Part shown: positions 8,066 to 17,507 of the stretch, one piece after another | How the letters are laid out: every line of letters begins with the position of its first letter | How positions within the stretch are numbered: position 1 is the first letter of the stretch | DNA from: Bradyrhizobium sp. | GTDB taxonomy: Bacteria; Pseudomonadota; Alphaproteobacteria; Rhizobiales; Beijerinckiaceae | Assembly: GCA_004799435.1 (NCBI GenBank) | Contig: SSMV01000166.1 | Location: 16,020 to 80,019, forward strand | Direction of reading: 5' to 3' | Length of the DNA: 64,000 bases | Position numbers and translations under genes: made by a program | Notes under the pieces: generated by a model | Databases searched by the model: none | Told to the model about the DNA's origin: nothing | The model's input: only the letters and a program-made list of their open reading frames with translations

Positions 8066-11000
8066 ATGGATTCGTCGCTCGTCAAAGCTGTCGGCTTCGT
8101 CCATTTGCACGTCCATAGCGCCTTTTCGCTGCGCGAGGGGGCGCTGCCGATCGAGGTTCTGGCCAAGTTCGCCGCGGCCGACGGCATGCCCGCGCTGGCG
8201 ATCACCGACACCAACAACCTTTTCGGCGCGCTGGAGTTTTCGGAAAAGCTGGCCAAATCAGGCGTGCAGCCGATCATCGGCGCGCAATTGACGGTCGATT
8301 TCGGCGACGGGCCGCCGAGCGCCTCGCGCGTCGCCGAAAGCCGCGCCGCGCGGGCGCCGCTGGTGCTGATCGCCAAGGATGAGACTGGCTACAAGGCGCT
8401 GATGCGGCTCGCCTCGCGCGTCTGGCTCGACCCCAAGGACGGCGAGGACCCGCATATCCCCTTTTCGGCGCTCGCCGAGAACGCCGGGTTAATTGCGCTG
8501 ACCGGCGGCCCCATGGGGCCGATCGATCGCGCGCTGGCGCTTGGCCTGCCGGAGCTTGCGTCCTCACGCCTCGCGCGACTGGCGCCGCTGTTTGGCGACC
8601 GGCTCTATGTCGAGGTTCAGCGCCATGATTCGGAGAGCGAACGGCGCGTCGAACCGGCGCTGCTCGATCTCGCCTATGCGCGCGGCCTGCCGCTGGTGGC
8701 GACCAATGAGCCCTATTTCGCCGCCGCCGCCGATTTCGAGGCGCAGGACGCGCTGCTTTGCGTCGCCGAAGGCGCGCTGCAAAGCGCGAGCGACCGCCGC
8801 CGCCTGACGCCCGAGCATCGCTTCAAGACGCGCGCCGAAATGCGCGCGCTCTTCGCCGATCTCGAAGAAGCCCTCGACAATAGCGTCGAGATCGCGCTGC
8901 GCTGCGCCTATCGGCCGCATACGCGCAAACCGATCCTGCCCCATTACATGGCGCCGGACGGTCAGGCGGTCGACGAAGAGGAGGAGCTGCGCCGCCAGGC
9001 CGCCGAAGGGCTCGAGCGGCTGCTGTCGCGCTACGGCTGCGCGCCGGGATTCACAAACGAGGATTATCGCCAGCGGCTCGAATTCGAGCTTTCCGTGATC
9101 GTGAGGATGAAATTCGCCGGCTATTTTCTCATCGTCGCCGATTTCATCAAATGGGCGAAGGCTCAGGGCATTCCGGTCGGACCGGGGCGCGGCTCGGGCG
9201 CCGGTTCGCTCGTCGCCTATTCGCTGACCATCACCGATCTCGACCCGATGCGCTTCGGTCTCTTGTTCGAGCGCTTCCTCAATCCCGAACGCGTGTCGAT
9301 GCCCGACTTCGACATCGACTTCTGCCAGGACCGGCGCGACGAGGTGATCGCTTATGTGCGCCAGCGCTATGGCAGCGATCGCGTCGCCCAGATCATCACT
9401 TTCGGCTCGTTCCTCGCCCGCGGCGTGATGCGCAATGTCGGCCGGGTGCTGGAAATGCCGCTCGGCCAGGTCGACAAGCTCGCCAAGCTGGTGCCGCAGA
9501 ACCCGGCGCAGCCGGTGACGCTGAAACAGGCGGTCGCCAGCGAGCCGCGCCTTGAAGAAGCCGCCGCAGCCGACCCCAAAGTGGCGCGCATGCTGGCGAT
9601 CGCCGCTCGGCTCGAAGGGCTTTATTCCAACGCCTCGACCCATGCCGCCGGCGTCGTGATCGCCGACCGGCCGCTCGTCGAATTGGTGCCACTTTATCGT
9701 GACCCCAAATCGGACATGCCGGCGACCCAGTTCAACATGAAATGGGTCGAGCCGGCGGGTCTGGTCAAATTCGACTTCCTTGGCCTGAAGACGCTGACGA
9801 CGATCGCCAAGGTCGTGGCGCTGCTCGAATATCGCGAAATTACGGTCAACCCGTCGGCGATCCCGCTCGACGACAAGAAGACCTTTGAAATGCTCGGGCG
9901 CGGCGAAACGGTCGGCGTGTTCCAGGTTGAAAGCGCCGGCATGAAAAAGGCGCTGGTCGACATGCGGGCTGACCGCTTCGAGGATCTGATCGCGCTGGTC
10001 GCGCTCTATCGTCCCGGCCCGATGGCCAATATACCCGCCTATTGCGCGCGCAAACTTGGCGAGGAGCCGGTCGAATACGCCCATCCGCTGCTGGAGCCGA
10101 TTCTCAAGGAGACTTTCGGCGTCATCACCTATCAGGAGCAGGTGCAGCAGATCGCCAAAGATCTTGCCGGCTACAGTCTAGGCCAGGCCGACATTCTCCG
10201 CCGCGCCATGGGCAAGAAAATCAAATCGGAGATGGACGCCCAGCGCGAGCGTTTCGTCACCGGCGCGGTCGAACGCGGCATCGCCAAAGCGACCGCCGAC
10301 ACGATTTTCGACGCCTGCGCGAAATTCGCCGAATACGGCTTCAACAAATCGCATTCTGCGCCCTACGCTTTCATCGCCTACCAAACCGCCTGGTTCAAAG
10401 CCAATCACCCGGCCGAATTCCTCGCCGCCTCGATGACGCTCGACAAATCCAACACCGACAAGCTTGCCGAATTTCGCGCCGAGGCGCAGCGGCTCGGCAT
10501 TCGTGTTGCGCCGCCTTCGATCAATAGCTCCAACATCGATTTCGACGTGCGGCCGGACGGCGACGGCAAGTTCTCGATCGCCTATGCGCTGAGCGCGCTC
10601 AAAGGCGTCGGCGAAGGCCAGGCGGCGGCGCTGATCGCCGCGCGCGGAACGCGCCCCTTCGCTTCGCTCGCCGATCTGGCGCGTCGCATCGACCCGCGCA
10701 TGGTCAACAAGAAGACGCTCGAAAGCCTCGCCGCCGCCGGCGCCTTCGACGAATTGGAGCCCGAGCGCGCCCACGCCTTCGCCGCCATCGAATCGACGCT
10801 TGCGCTCGCCCATCGCGCCGCGCAGGAGCGCGAAGCCGGACAAAGCGGATTGTTCGGCGAGGGCGAAACCGCCCCGCCGCCGAGGCTGCGCGCCGAGCCG
10901 TGGAGTGCGGCCGACCGGCTCAGGCGCGAATTTGAAGCGGTCGGCTTCTTCCTCTCCGGCCATCCGCTTGAAGCCTATGACGCGGCGCTGAAGCGGCTGC

Positions 11001-11527
11001 GCGCCAAACGCTGGGTGGAATTCGTCCAGGCGGTTCGCGCCGGCGCGACGAGCGCGCGGCTGGGCGCGAGCGTCATCGACCGCTACGAGCGACGCACCAA
11101 GAGCGGCAATAAGCTTGGCGTCATCCAGCTTTCCGATCCGAGCGGACAATATGAGGCGATCATCTTTCAGGAAGGCCTCAGCCAGTATCGCGACCTCTTG
11201 GAAAAAGGCGCCGACGTGCTGGTGACGCTGCAGGCCAATGTCGAGGGCGAGGATGTGCGCGCCCGCATCGTTCAGGTCGAATCTCTCACCGAGGCCGCCG
11301 CCAAGGTGCAGAAGGGCCTGCGCGTGTTCGTGCGCGACGAAGCGCCGCTCGCTTCAATCGCCGAACGCCTGCGCGCCAAGGGCGAAGGCGAAGTCTCGCT
11401 GGTCGTTATGCTGGGCCCGCGCGAAGGCGAGGTCGAGGTCAAGCTGCCCGGCCGCTATGCAGTGACCGGACCGATCGCCGGTGCCCTGAAGGCGGTGGCC
11501 GGCGTGGTGGCGGTGGAACACGTCTGA
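8066..11527 (+). CDS. dnaE: DNA polymerase III alpha subunit
   Basis: 1153 residues, the catalytic replicative polymerase. The N-terminal PHP domain starts FVHLHVHSAFSLREGALP and has AITDTNNLFGA. The palm motifs are GPGRGSGAGSLVAY, then MPDFDIDFCQDRR around residue 412-424 with the catalytic Asp residues. A tandem helix-hairpin-helix (LKGVGEGQAAALIAARG) and an OB fold (LGVIQLSDPSGQYEAIIF) follow near the C-terminus. The ATG at 8066 has GGAGGCTC upstream. Length and domain order are those of DnaE1, not the error-prone ImuC. Divergent from the aldo/keto reductase. Confidence 0.97.
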   Translation: MDSSLVKAVGFVHLHVHSAFSLREGALPIEVLAKFAAADGMPALAITDTNNLFGALEFSEKLAKSGVQPIIGAQLTVDFGDGPPSASRVAESRAARAPLVLIAKDETGYKALMRLASRVWLDPKDGEDPHIPFSALAENAGLIALTGGPMGPIDRALALGLPELASSRLARLAPLFGDRLYVEVQRHDSESERRVEPALLDLAYARGLPLVATNEPYFAAAADFEAQDALLCVAEGALQSASDRRRLTPEHRFKTRAEMRALFADLEEALDNSVEIALRCAYRPHTRKPILPHYMAPDGQAVDEEEELRRQAAEGLERLLSRYGCAPGFTNEDYRQRLEFELSVIVRMKFAGYFLIVADFIKWAKAQGIPVGPGRGSGAGSLVAYSLTITDLDPMRFGLLFERFLNPERVSMPDFDIDFCQDRRDEVIAYVRQRYGSDRVAQIITFGSFLARGVMRNVGRVLEMPLGQVDKLAKLVPQNPAQPVTLKQAVASEPRLEEAAAADPKVARMLAIAARLEGLYSNASTHAAGVVIADRPLVELVPLYRDPKSDMPATQFNMKWVEPAGLVKFDFLGLKTLTTIAKVVALLEYREITVNPSAIPLDDKKTFEMLGRGETVGVFQVESAGMKKALVDMRADRFEDLIALVALYRPGPMANIPAYCARKLGEEPVEYAHPLLEPILKETFGVITYQEQVQQIAKDLAGYSLGQADILRRAMGKKIKSEMDAQRERFVTGAVERGIAKATADTIFDACAKFAEYGFNKSHSAPYAFIAYQTAWFKANHPAEFLAASMTLDKSNTDKLAEFRAEAQRLGIRVAPPSINSSNIDFDVRPDGDGKFSIAYALSALKGVGEGQAAALIAARGTRPFASLADLARRIDPRMVNKKTLESLAAAGAFDELEPERAHAFAAIESTLALAHRAAQEREAGQSGLFGEGETAPPPRLRAEPWSAADRLRREFEAVGFFLSGHPLEAYDAALKRLRAKRWVEFVQAVRAGATSARLGASVIDRYERRTKSGNKLGVIQLSDPSGQYEAIIFQEGLSQYRDLLEKGADVLVTLQANVEGEDVRARIVQVESLTEAAAKVQKGLRVFVRDEAPLASIAERLRAKGEGEVSLVVMLGPREGEVEVKLPGRYAVTGPIAGALKAVAGVVAVEHV

Positions 11528-11552
11528 CGAGGCGCGGCGGACCGCTGACGCT

Positions 11553-12518
11553 CTAGGCGCTTTTACGCGCCAGAATGAGCGAGAAATGCTCCAGCGCGTC
11601 GGACCAATTGGCGATCGGCGTCCAGCCGCCGGCGCGCAAAAGCACGCTGGCGTCGCGCGGCCCGTATTTGATGCTGTTCTCGGTGTGAATCGTCTCGCCC
11701 GCACAAAGAGCAAACGGACGGCCTTCGACCTCGAACTGCACGTCGCGGATCGCTTCGAGATGCATTTCGATCCGCGCTTCGGCGTCGTTCCAGCGCACGC
11801 GATGGCGGAACGCCTCGACCGGGATGACGCCGCCGAGCTCGCGATTGACGCGATGAAGCAGATTGAGGTTGAAGGCCGCCGTGACGCCCGCCGCATCGTC
11901 ATAGGCGGGCAGAAGGACGCTCGTGTCCTTGATGCGGTCGAGGCCGATCAGCAGCATGGAATCGTCGCCGAGAACGGTCGCCATGCCGCGCAGCAGATCG
12001 ACCGCGTCGGGAACGAGAAAATTGCCGATCGTCGAGCCGGGAAAGAAACCGAGCCGCGGGGCGCCGTCGAGCGCCTCGGGCAGACGCAGCGCCTCCGTGA
12101 AGTCGCGATCGACCGGATAGATCGGTAGGCCTGCAAACTTCTCGCCGAGCTTGGCCGCCGATTCGAGCAGAAAATCGCGTGAAATGTCGATCGGCACATA
12201 GGCGGCCGGGCGCGTCGCGGCGAGCAGGATCGTCGTCTTCGCCGAAGAGCCGGACCCGAACTCGACGATCGCCCGTCCCGGGCCAACCAAAGCGGCAACC
12301 TCGCCGACCGCGCTTTCGAGCAGCGCGCGCTCCGTGCGCGTGACGTAATATTCCGGCAAGGCGGTGATCGCCTCGAACAATTCAGAGCCTTCCCGGTCGT
12401 AGAACCAACGGGCGGGAATCGAACGCGGCCGAGCCGTGAGGCCGTTCAACACGTCGCGCCGAAAGGCCGGGTCGATCGCGGTCGCGCGCAGGCGCGATTC
12501 ATCATGTCGAAGCAACAT
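11553..12518 (-). CDS. egtD: L-histidine N(alpha)-methyltransferase (ergothioneine synthesis)
   Basis: 321 residues. SAM-dependent trimethylation of histidine to hercynine, the first step of ergothioneine synthesis. The signature FYDREGSELFEAIT is followed by LPEYYVTRTE, then the SAM-binding loop VEFGSGSSAKT, and FFPGSTIGNF, all typical of EgtD. The C-terminus has HTENSIKY and FSLILARK. The ATG at 12518 overlaps the egtB stop by one base (TGATG), implying coupling; longer in-frame starts lie inside egtB. Length is the usual ~320. Confidence 0.95.
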   Translation of the reverse strand: MLLRHDESRLRATAIDPAFRRDVLNGLTARPRSIPARWFYDREGSELFEAITALPEYYVTRTERALLESAVGEVAALVGPGRAIVEFGSGSSAKTTILLAATRPAAYVPIDISRDFLLESAAKLGEKFAGLPIYPVDRDFTEALRLPEALDGAPRLGFFPGSTIGNFLVPDAVDLLRGMATVLGDDSMLLIGLDRIKDTSVLLPAYDDAAGVTAAFNLNLLHRVNRELGGVIPVEAFRHRVRWNDAEARIEMHLEAIRDVQFEVEGRPFALCAGETIHTENSIKYGPRDASVLLRAGGWTPIANWSDALEHFSLILARKSA

Positions 12519-13846
12519 CACAAATCCCTCGCCAGACGCACGCCGGTGAACTGCCACCGCTGGTGCGGATAGAAAAAGTTGCGATAGCTCGCTCGCGCAT
12601 GTCCGCGCGGCGTTGCGCAACTGCCGCCGCGCAACACGAACTGGTTCGCCATGAACTTGCCGTTGTATTCGCCGACCGCGCCGGCGGCCGGGCGGAAGCC
12701 GGGATAAGCCAGATAGGCCGAGCCGGTCCATTGCCAGAGGTCGCCGAACATCTGGCGAAGCCCGCTGCCCGCCCCGGCCGGAGCGGCGCGGACGGCATGG
12801 CCGTGATCGAGAAAGTTTCCGCTCGTCGCGTCGAAGCCCTCGGCGGCGCTTTCCCATTCCGCCTCGGTCGGCAGGCGCGCCCCCGCCCAGCGGGCGTAGG
12901 CGTCGGCTTCATAATAGCTGACGTGCTGTACCGGATCGGCGTCATCGAGCGCCGTGAGGCCGTCGAGCCCGAACTGATGCGACCATTTCCCGCTCTCGTC
13001 GCGACGCCAGTACAGCGGCGCCTCGATGGCGTTGTCGCGTCGCCAGCTCCAGCCGTCCGACAGCCAGAACTTCGCCTCGCCATGGCCGCCGGCCTCGATG
13101 AAGGCGCGCCATTCGCCATTGGTGATCAGGCGATCGGCAAGCGCATGCCGCGACAGCCAGACTTTGTGGCGAGGCCCTTCGCAGTCGAAGGCGAAGCCGC
13201 GACCGTCATGGCCGATTTCAGCCGGACCCTCGCGCCCCTCGATCCAGACGAGCGGCGCCGGCGCGGGTTGGGCGCGACGTTGGCTTGGTGGCCAGACGGC
13301 AGGGCTCAGCGGATTTTGCGCGAAGAGATGCAGGAGATCGGTCAGCAGCAACTCCTGATGCTGTTCTTCGTGATGACAGCCAAGCGCCACCAGTTCCTGC
13401 GCCTGCGCCGGCAGATCATCCAGCGCCGCGGCGACCTCGGCGTCGATATGGGCGCGATAGGCGCGGATCTCGTCGAGCGAAGGCCGGCTGAGCAGCCCGC
13501 GCGCCGGCCGCGCGATGCGCGCGCCTTCGGCCTCGTAATAGCTGTTGTAGAGAAACTGGAACCGCCCATCGAACGGCCGGTGGCCGGGCACAAAGTCGCG
13601 CAGCACGAAGGTCTCGAAGAACCAGGTCGAATGCGCGAGATGCCACTTGGCGGGCGAGGCGTCGGGCATGGATTGGAGGCTGGCGTCGGCGTCCGACAGA
13701 TTGGCGGCGAGTTCGAGCGTCAGCGATCTGACGCGCGCGAAGCGCTCCCCCAGGCTGCCTGCGCCCCTCGCCTGCACCGAAGGACGCGCGGAGCTTCCGG
13801 CCGAAGCGCCGAAGTCGGCAAAACCTGCTTCCGTGCGATTGGCCAT
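12518..13846 (-). CDS. egtB: hercynine oxygenase / sulfoxide synthase EgtB
   Basis: 442 residues. Iron-dependent C-S bond formation on hercynine (with cysteine or gamma-glutamylcysteine) to give the sulfoxide intermediate. The N-terminal DinB-like helical domain supplies iron ligands: WHLAHSTWFFE, then the pair of His in HHEEQHQELLLTD (HX3HXE). The C-terminal FGE-sulfatase domain has RLPTEAEWE, MFGDLWQWT and VLRGGSCATP. The ATG at 13846 is preceded by GAGGAG, so the longer frame to 13915 is not needed. No egtC, egtE or egtA is adjacent; the final lyase must lie elsewhere or be replaced. Confidence 0.94.
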   Translation of the reverse strand: MANRTEAGFADFGASAGSSARPSVQARGAGSLGERFARVRSLTLELAANLSDADASLQSMPDASPAKWHLAHSTWFFETFVLRDFVPGHRPFDGRFQFLYNSYYEAEGARIARPARGLLSRPSLDEIRAYRAHIDAEVAAALDDLPAQAQELVALGCHHEEQHQELLLTDLLHLFAQNPLSPAVWPPSQRRAQPAPAPLVWIEGREGPAEIGHDGRGFAFDCEGPRHKVWLSRHALADRLITNGEWRAFIEAGGHGEAKFWLSDGWSWRRDNAIEAPLYWRRDESGKWSHQFGLDGLTALDDADPVQHVSYYEADAYARWAGARLPTEAEWESAAEGFDATSGNFLDHGHAVRAAPAGAGSGLRQMFGDLWQWTGSAYLAYPGFRPAAGAVGEYNGKFMANQFVLRGGSCATPRGHARASYRNFFYPHQRWQFTGVRLARDL

Positions 13847-14216
13847 GCCGCTCTCCTCGCTTCCCCCGGGCGCATCGACATTTCCTACCGCCACGGCGAC
13901 GGCGGCCCAAACCAACGCTGAACATCGCCTTTGGCTGCCGCCCTACCCGCCAGCCGTCCCATCAAAGCCGAAATTTCCGTCCTCATAATGACGTAGCGAA
14001 AGTGGCGATCGTTACAGACCTTCGCAAGGCGGCAGGCGAGATTTGCCCTCGCCGGCTGACAAACGCCTGTCTTAACCGCCGAATATACGTGAATTTTATG
14101 GGCGTGGATCACGCTGGTCCGCCAAATGCGTCCTGTCGGCCGCCGGCGTTGACTCCGATTTGGCGCGTCATCAATGTCGTGTCGCCTTACCGTATCTCCA
14201 CGCGAAGGAGCGGAAC
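13847..14216. other. intergenic region between egtB and a secreted-protein gene
   Basis: A 370-base gap between divergent genes. I see no convincing gene; short open frames here lack family features or ribosome sites. It must hold the egtB-egtD promoter (minus strand). For the plus strand, TTGACT at 14149-14154 with a 17-base spacer to CAATGT (14172-14177) is a possible sigma-70 promoter for the gene at 14217. Confidence 0.5.
14149..14177 (+). promoter_or_regulatory. possible sigma-70 promoter for the secreted protein
   Basis: TTGACT, 17 bases, CAATGT. The -35 element is good and the -10 element weak. It lies 40 bases before the ATG at 14217. Confidence 0.3.
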
Positions 14217-14591
14217 ATGCTGCGTGCGGCCGCCTCGTCGATGGCGCTGTTGCTCTGTCTCGGCGGTTCGCTTCACGCGGCCTGCCGGTTCGATGTCGCC
14301 GGCATCTATATCGGCTTCGAATCCCCGATTAGAGGCGAAGCGGATAGTGGCAAAATCTGTGGCTTTGGCTCGATGGGCATGCATGGCGCGAAGCAGGATT
14401 CTTTTCGCGTCGCCCAGCCGCCGCATCATGGCGTCGCCGGCGTTGGCGATAATTCCGGCATGCCGGTCATCGGCTATCGATCCGCCGCGGGCTACCGCGG
14501 GCCAGACGAATTCATCGTCAGCTTCATTGGCGGCGGCCCCAACACGGCAAACCAGGAAAGCCGCCTCCACGTTTACCTGGACGTGAAGTAA
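14217..14591 (+). CDS. small exported protein with a tandem-95/Big_9-like core, unknown function
   Basis: 124 residues. A clear signal peptide (about residues 1-21, ending SLHAA) predicts export. After it, a ~100-residue domain has the pattern QPPHHGVAGV, GMPVIGYRSAAGYRGPDEF, which resembles the 'P-x-x-G ... Y-x-P-x-x-G-Y-x-G-x-D-x-F' core of cadherin-like/Big_9 beta sandwiches found in long surface proteins; here it is single. AAGGAG precedes the ATG at 14217, so the longer frame to 14160 is not used. It converges on the histidine phosphatase 7 bases away. No partner gene suggests a role. Confidence 0.65.
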   Translation: MLRAAASSMALLLCLGGSLHAACRFDVAGIYIGFESPIRGEADSGKICGFGSMGMHGAKQDSFRVAQPPHHGVAGVGDNSGMPVIGYRSAAGYRGPDEFIVSFIGGGPNTANQESRLHVYLDVK

Positions 14592-14598
14592 GCCGAGC

Positions 14599-15207
14599 CT
14601 ATCCGATCCAGCGGAACGCCCCGTTTTCGAAGACGATCGCTCGCCCCTGCCAGATTTCGGCGTTTTCGGCTTCGAGCGGCGCGACGCCGGCGATCAGCGT
14701 CATCAGTGCACGCGCAACGCCGCCATGCGAGACGACAAAACAATCGGCCCGTCGCGCCTCTAACCACGGCAGCAGCCGCTCGGCGAGCATCGCGTAGCTT
14801 TCGCCGCCGGGCGGGCAGAAATTCCATTTGTCGGCCTCGCGCGCCGCGGCGCCGACGGGGTCGCGCGCGCCGACCTCGGGCCAGGTCAGCCCCTCCCAGG
14901 CGCCGAAGGTCAACTCTATGAGCAACGGATCGAGCCGGTAGCGCGATGGCGCGAGTCCCATCGCGGCGCGCGCCAGCTCCATCGTCTCGCGGGTGCGCCG
15001 AAGCGGCGAAGCATGGAATTCGCCGGTCGCGTCGAGCCGCGCCAGTTCTTCCGGCACGAGTTTACGGAGCTTCTCTCCGACCTCCCGCGCCTGCTGGCGA
15101 CCGAGCGGGTTGAGCCCAATGTCGCGCTGACCCTGCAGCCGGTTCTCTGAATTGTAGCTCGTCTCGCCATGGCGCACGAAGAGGATGCGATGGGAAAAGG
15201 ACGGCAA
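14599..15207 (-). CDS. histidine phosphatase family protein (phosphoglycerate mutase-like)
   Basis: 202 residues. The catalytic RHGETSYN motif is at the N-terminus, with SPLRRTRET, the acid/base Glu region LIELTFGAWEG, and the second catalytic His in VVSHGGVARALM. These are all branch-1 histidine phosphatase features; members act on phosphosugars, phosphoserine or cofactors, so the substrate is open. The first usable start is TTG at 15207 (GAGGGTC about nine bases before); no ATG precedes the RHG motif. It follows the PfkB kinase on the same strand with a 93-base gap, so a functional link is possible but not shown. Confidence 0.85.
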   Translation of the reverse strand: MPSFSHRILFVRHGETSYNSENRLQGQRDIGLNPLGRQQAREVGEKLRKLVPEELARLDATGEFHASPLRRTRETMELARAAMGLAPSRYRLDPLLIELTFGAWEGLTWPEVGARDPVGAAAREADKWNFCPPGGESYAMLAERLLPWLEARRADCFVVSHGGVARALMTLIAGVAPLEAENAEIWQGRAIVFENGAFRWIG

Positions 15208-15300
15208 AGCGGATCGACCCTCGAGGAAAGAAGACGCGCCTTCTACGCGGGGCGTCTTTGCAGCGTCAAACCGCCCCGCGACGGCGCAGACCCGTCGCCG

Positions 15301-16323
15301 CTAGATCGGGGCGGGCCGATAGCCCCATCTCTCGCCAAGCGCGAGACATTGCGCAACCGTACCGACGCCGGTCGTCGTCGACACCGCCCGCATCGAGGCG
15401 GCGGCGCAGGCATGCGCAAGCCGCAGCGCCGCTTCGACGCCCTGCTCCTCATGCAACGCATAGAGCAATCCGGCGGCGAAGGCGTCGCCCGCGCCATTGA
15501 CGCCGGCGACCGCTTCCGCCGGCGCGGCCACCGAACCGGCGGCGAAGAATTCGCCGTCGCGACCGAGCGCGATCGCGCCGGAGGGAAAATGAACCGCCGC
15601 CAGGCGCATCGGCCCCAGCGCCAGCGTCGCGGCGAGCGCGGCGCGAACGGCGCCCGGATCGGCGAGGCCGGCGCGGCGCGTCTCGACTCCCGCGACGGCG
15701 CCGATCTCGAAATCATTGACGATGAGGAAATCGAGATGCGGCAGGCAGGGCCGGGTCAGCGCGGCGATGCGCGCCGCGCTCGTCGACATCAATTCGAGAT
15801 TGGTCGTCAGACCGGCGCGCCGCGCCGCTTTCAGCGTCGCGACCCAGCCATTGGCTTCGCCGTTCCACGGAACGTCCATTGCGGCATGGGCGCCTGGCAG
15901 GCCGAGATGAAGAATGCGCCCGCGCGCCTTGGCGAAATCGAAATGATCGGGGTTCATTTTCGCCGCGACGCCTTGTCGATAGAAATGCGTGCGCCGGCCG
16001 GTCGAGTTCACGGTGAAGGCGTCGACCGTCATTGTCCCTTCGCCGGCGACGCGGATCAGACCTGTGCGCGCGACCCCGAGAGCGTCGCATTGAGCGAAGA
16101 GGAAGTTTGCTTCGTCGTCGTCGCCGACGACGCCCATTGTCTCGACCGGCAGCGCCGGATCGAGCCGTTTCACATCGAGCGCCAGATTGCAGGCAGAGCC
16201 GCCGCCCTGGCGATCGATCGCCAGAACTTCATTGCTGGTGTCTTCGGCCGGCCAGTGGGAGATCGACTTGTTATAGTCAACGCACCAGGTTCCCGCCGTA
16301 ACGATCCCCCTCGCGGCGCCCAT
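15301..16323 (-). CDS. PfkB/ribokinase-family carbohydrate kinase
   Basis: 340 residues. ATP-dependent phosphorylation of a sugar or sugar-like substrate. The first PfkB signature is RQGGGSACNLALDVKRL, with the Gly-Gly hinge, and the second is GVNGAGDAFAAGLL, whose GAGD holds the catalytic Asp and anion hole; the usual Thr before GAGD is replaced by Asn. The substrate cannot be named from sequence. It starts only 3 bases after the aldolase-like gene, so the two are almost certainly cotranscribed and may act in sequence: kinase then aldolase. Confidence 0.87.
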   Translation of the reverse strand: MGAARGIVTAGTWCVDYNKSISHWPAEDTSNEVLAIDRQGGGSACNLALDVKRLDPALPVETMGVVGDDDEANFLFAQCDALGVARTGLIRVAGEGTMTVDAFTVNSTGRRTHFYRQGVAAKMNPDHFDFAKARGRILHLGLPGAHAAMDVPWNGEANGWVATLKAARRAGLTTNLELMSTSAARIAALTRPCLPHLDFLIVNDFEIGAVAGVETRRAGLADPGAVRAALAATLALGPMRLAAVHFPSGAIALGRDGEFFAAGSVAAPAEAVAGVNGAGDAFAAGLLYALHEEQGVEAALRLAHACAAASMRAVSTTTGVGTVAQCLALGERWGYRPAPI

Positions 16324-16326
16324 GCC

Positions 16327-17346
16327 CTAACCCATCCGCAACGGGGCCTCGGTGATCTCGCTGTCGGCGGCCAGATCCCGGCGCGACGCCAGGCCCTGGC
16401 GGCGCAACGCGTCATGATAGGCCTTGACCGCCTCGACCGGCGACAGCGCGCCGTCGGCCACCGCGCGCATTAACTTGACGACGTCGAGCGGCGACTCGGC
16501 GAGATTGATCTTGCGGCCAAACAGCGCGATGCGCGCGCCATATTTCTCCGCCTGGCAGATGAGTTCGAAACAGTCGCGTGTGGTGCCGGCGCCGCCGCCG
16601 AGCACGCCGACGATCAGGCTCGGATCGAAAGAGGCGAGCTCGTCGAGCGCGCGCGGACCATTATAGGCGATCTTGAGAAAGCGCGGCCGCTCCGCTTCCG
16701 TCAGGCCGGCGAGGCAACGCACGATCGCGTCATTAACGAAATGCGGCATGTCCTCGGCGCCGACGAAGGCGACATTCGGATTGAACACTTCGAGGAAGTA
16801 ACGGAAGTCATTGGCGAGCGCGTCGGCGCGAAAATCGGCGAAGGCTTCGAGCGAGGCGAGATCCCAATCGAGATCGCCGGTGAAAGTGATCGAATAGAGG
16901 CCGAGATCGGTCAGCGCGACGCGCGAATTGGGCTGCGGCGTCGAACCGCCCGAGCGCACGCGCGACAATGACGCGGTGCGAAACGGCCGCGACGGACTGG
17001 CGGAATATTTCGCGCCGCGCCCCACCCAGATGTCGGTGGTGTCATTGGCGCGGATCGCCGGCTTGACCTTGGAATCGGCGAAAGCGTCGCGCGCGACCAG
17101 GCGCTCGAGGTTCGAGACCGAGGTCAGCATGATGTCGACGATATCCTGGCGGATCACTGCGGCGATCGAATCGATAAACTCGCCGCGCGTGCGCAAACGC
17201 CCCGGATTGCCGCCCTGCCCCGCGGCTTTGCCGACGCCATGCAGCCCCGGCCCCATGTCGGGATCTTTTGCGTCGGCGATGATGAAGTCCGTGCGTCGGT
17301 AGGCGCCGGCGCGAATGCGGGCCAGCTTCTCATCCAACCGAAACAT
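16327..17346 (-). CDS. class I aldolase-like TIM-barrel protein, unknown substrate
   Basis: 339 residues. No named family is certain, but the order of beta-strand motifs fits a DeoC/FbaB/LsrF-like barrel: DFIIADAKDPDM, DIMLTSVSNLE, YSITFTGDLDWD, FRYFLEVFNP, FLKIAYNG (a Lys in the place of the Schiff-base Lys), LIVGVLGGGAGTTRD (phosphate-binding turn) and ARIALFGRKINLAESP. I infer a retro-aldol enzyme or relative. The ATG at 17346 has GAGGAG upstream, which rejects the longer frame to 17439. It is 3 bases before the PfkB kinase in one transcription unit; the pair suggests a sugar-phosphate route. Confidence 0.7.
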   Translation of the reverse strand: MFRLDEKLARIRAGAYRRTDFIIADAKDPDMGPGLHGVGKAAGQGGNPGRLRTRGEFIDSIAAVIRQDIVDIMLTSVSNLERLVARDAFADSKVKPAIRANDTTDIWVGRGAKYSASPSRPFRTASLSRVRSGGSTPQPNSRVALTDLGLYSITFTGDLDWDLASLEAFADFRADALANDFRYFLEVFNPNVAFVGAEDMPHFVNDAIVRCLAGLTEAERPRFLKIAYNGPRALDELASFDPSLIVGVLGGGAGTTRDCFELICQAEKYGARIALFGRKINLAESPLDVVKLMRAVADGALSPVEAVKAYHDALRRQGLASRRDLAADSEITEAPLRMG

Positions 17347-17507
17347 AAGGGCTCCTCGCCGCCGAATCTGGCTCACTGCATTTATAGTCCTCGCTCGATG
17401 CGAGGCAATGCTGCGCTGCGAACGAAGCAGCGGGCGCACGTCACGGTGGCATGTCAGCTCGCTTCGCGATATGAAGAGCGCGTCTTAAGCGACGACGAAA
17501 GGCCGCC

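Noticed and set aside
8564-10084. 506-codon minus-strand frame inside dnaE
   Set aside because: Lies entirely opposite the catalytic core of dnaE; no domain or ribosome site.
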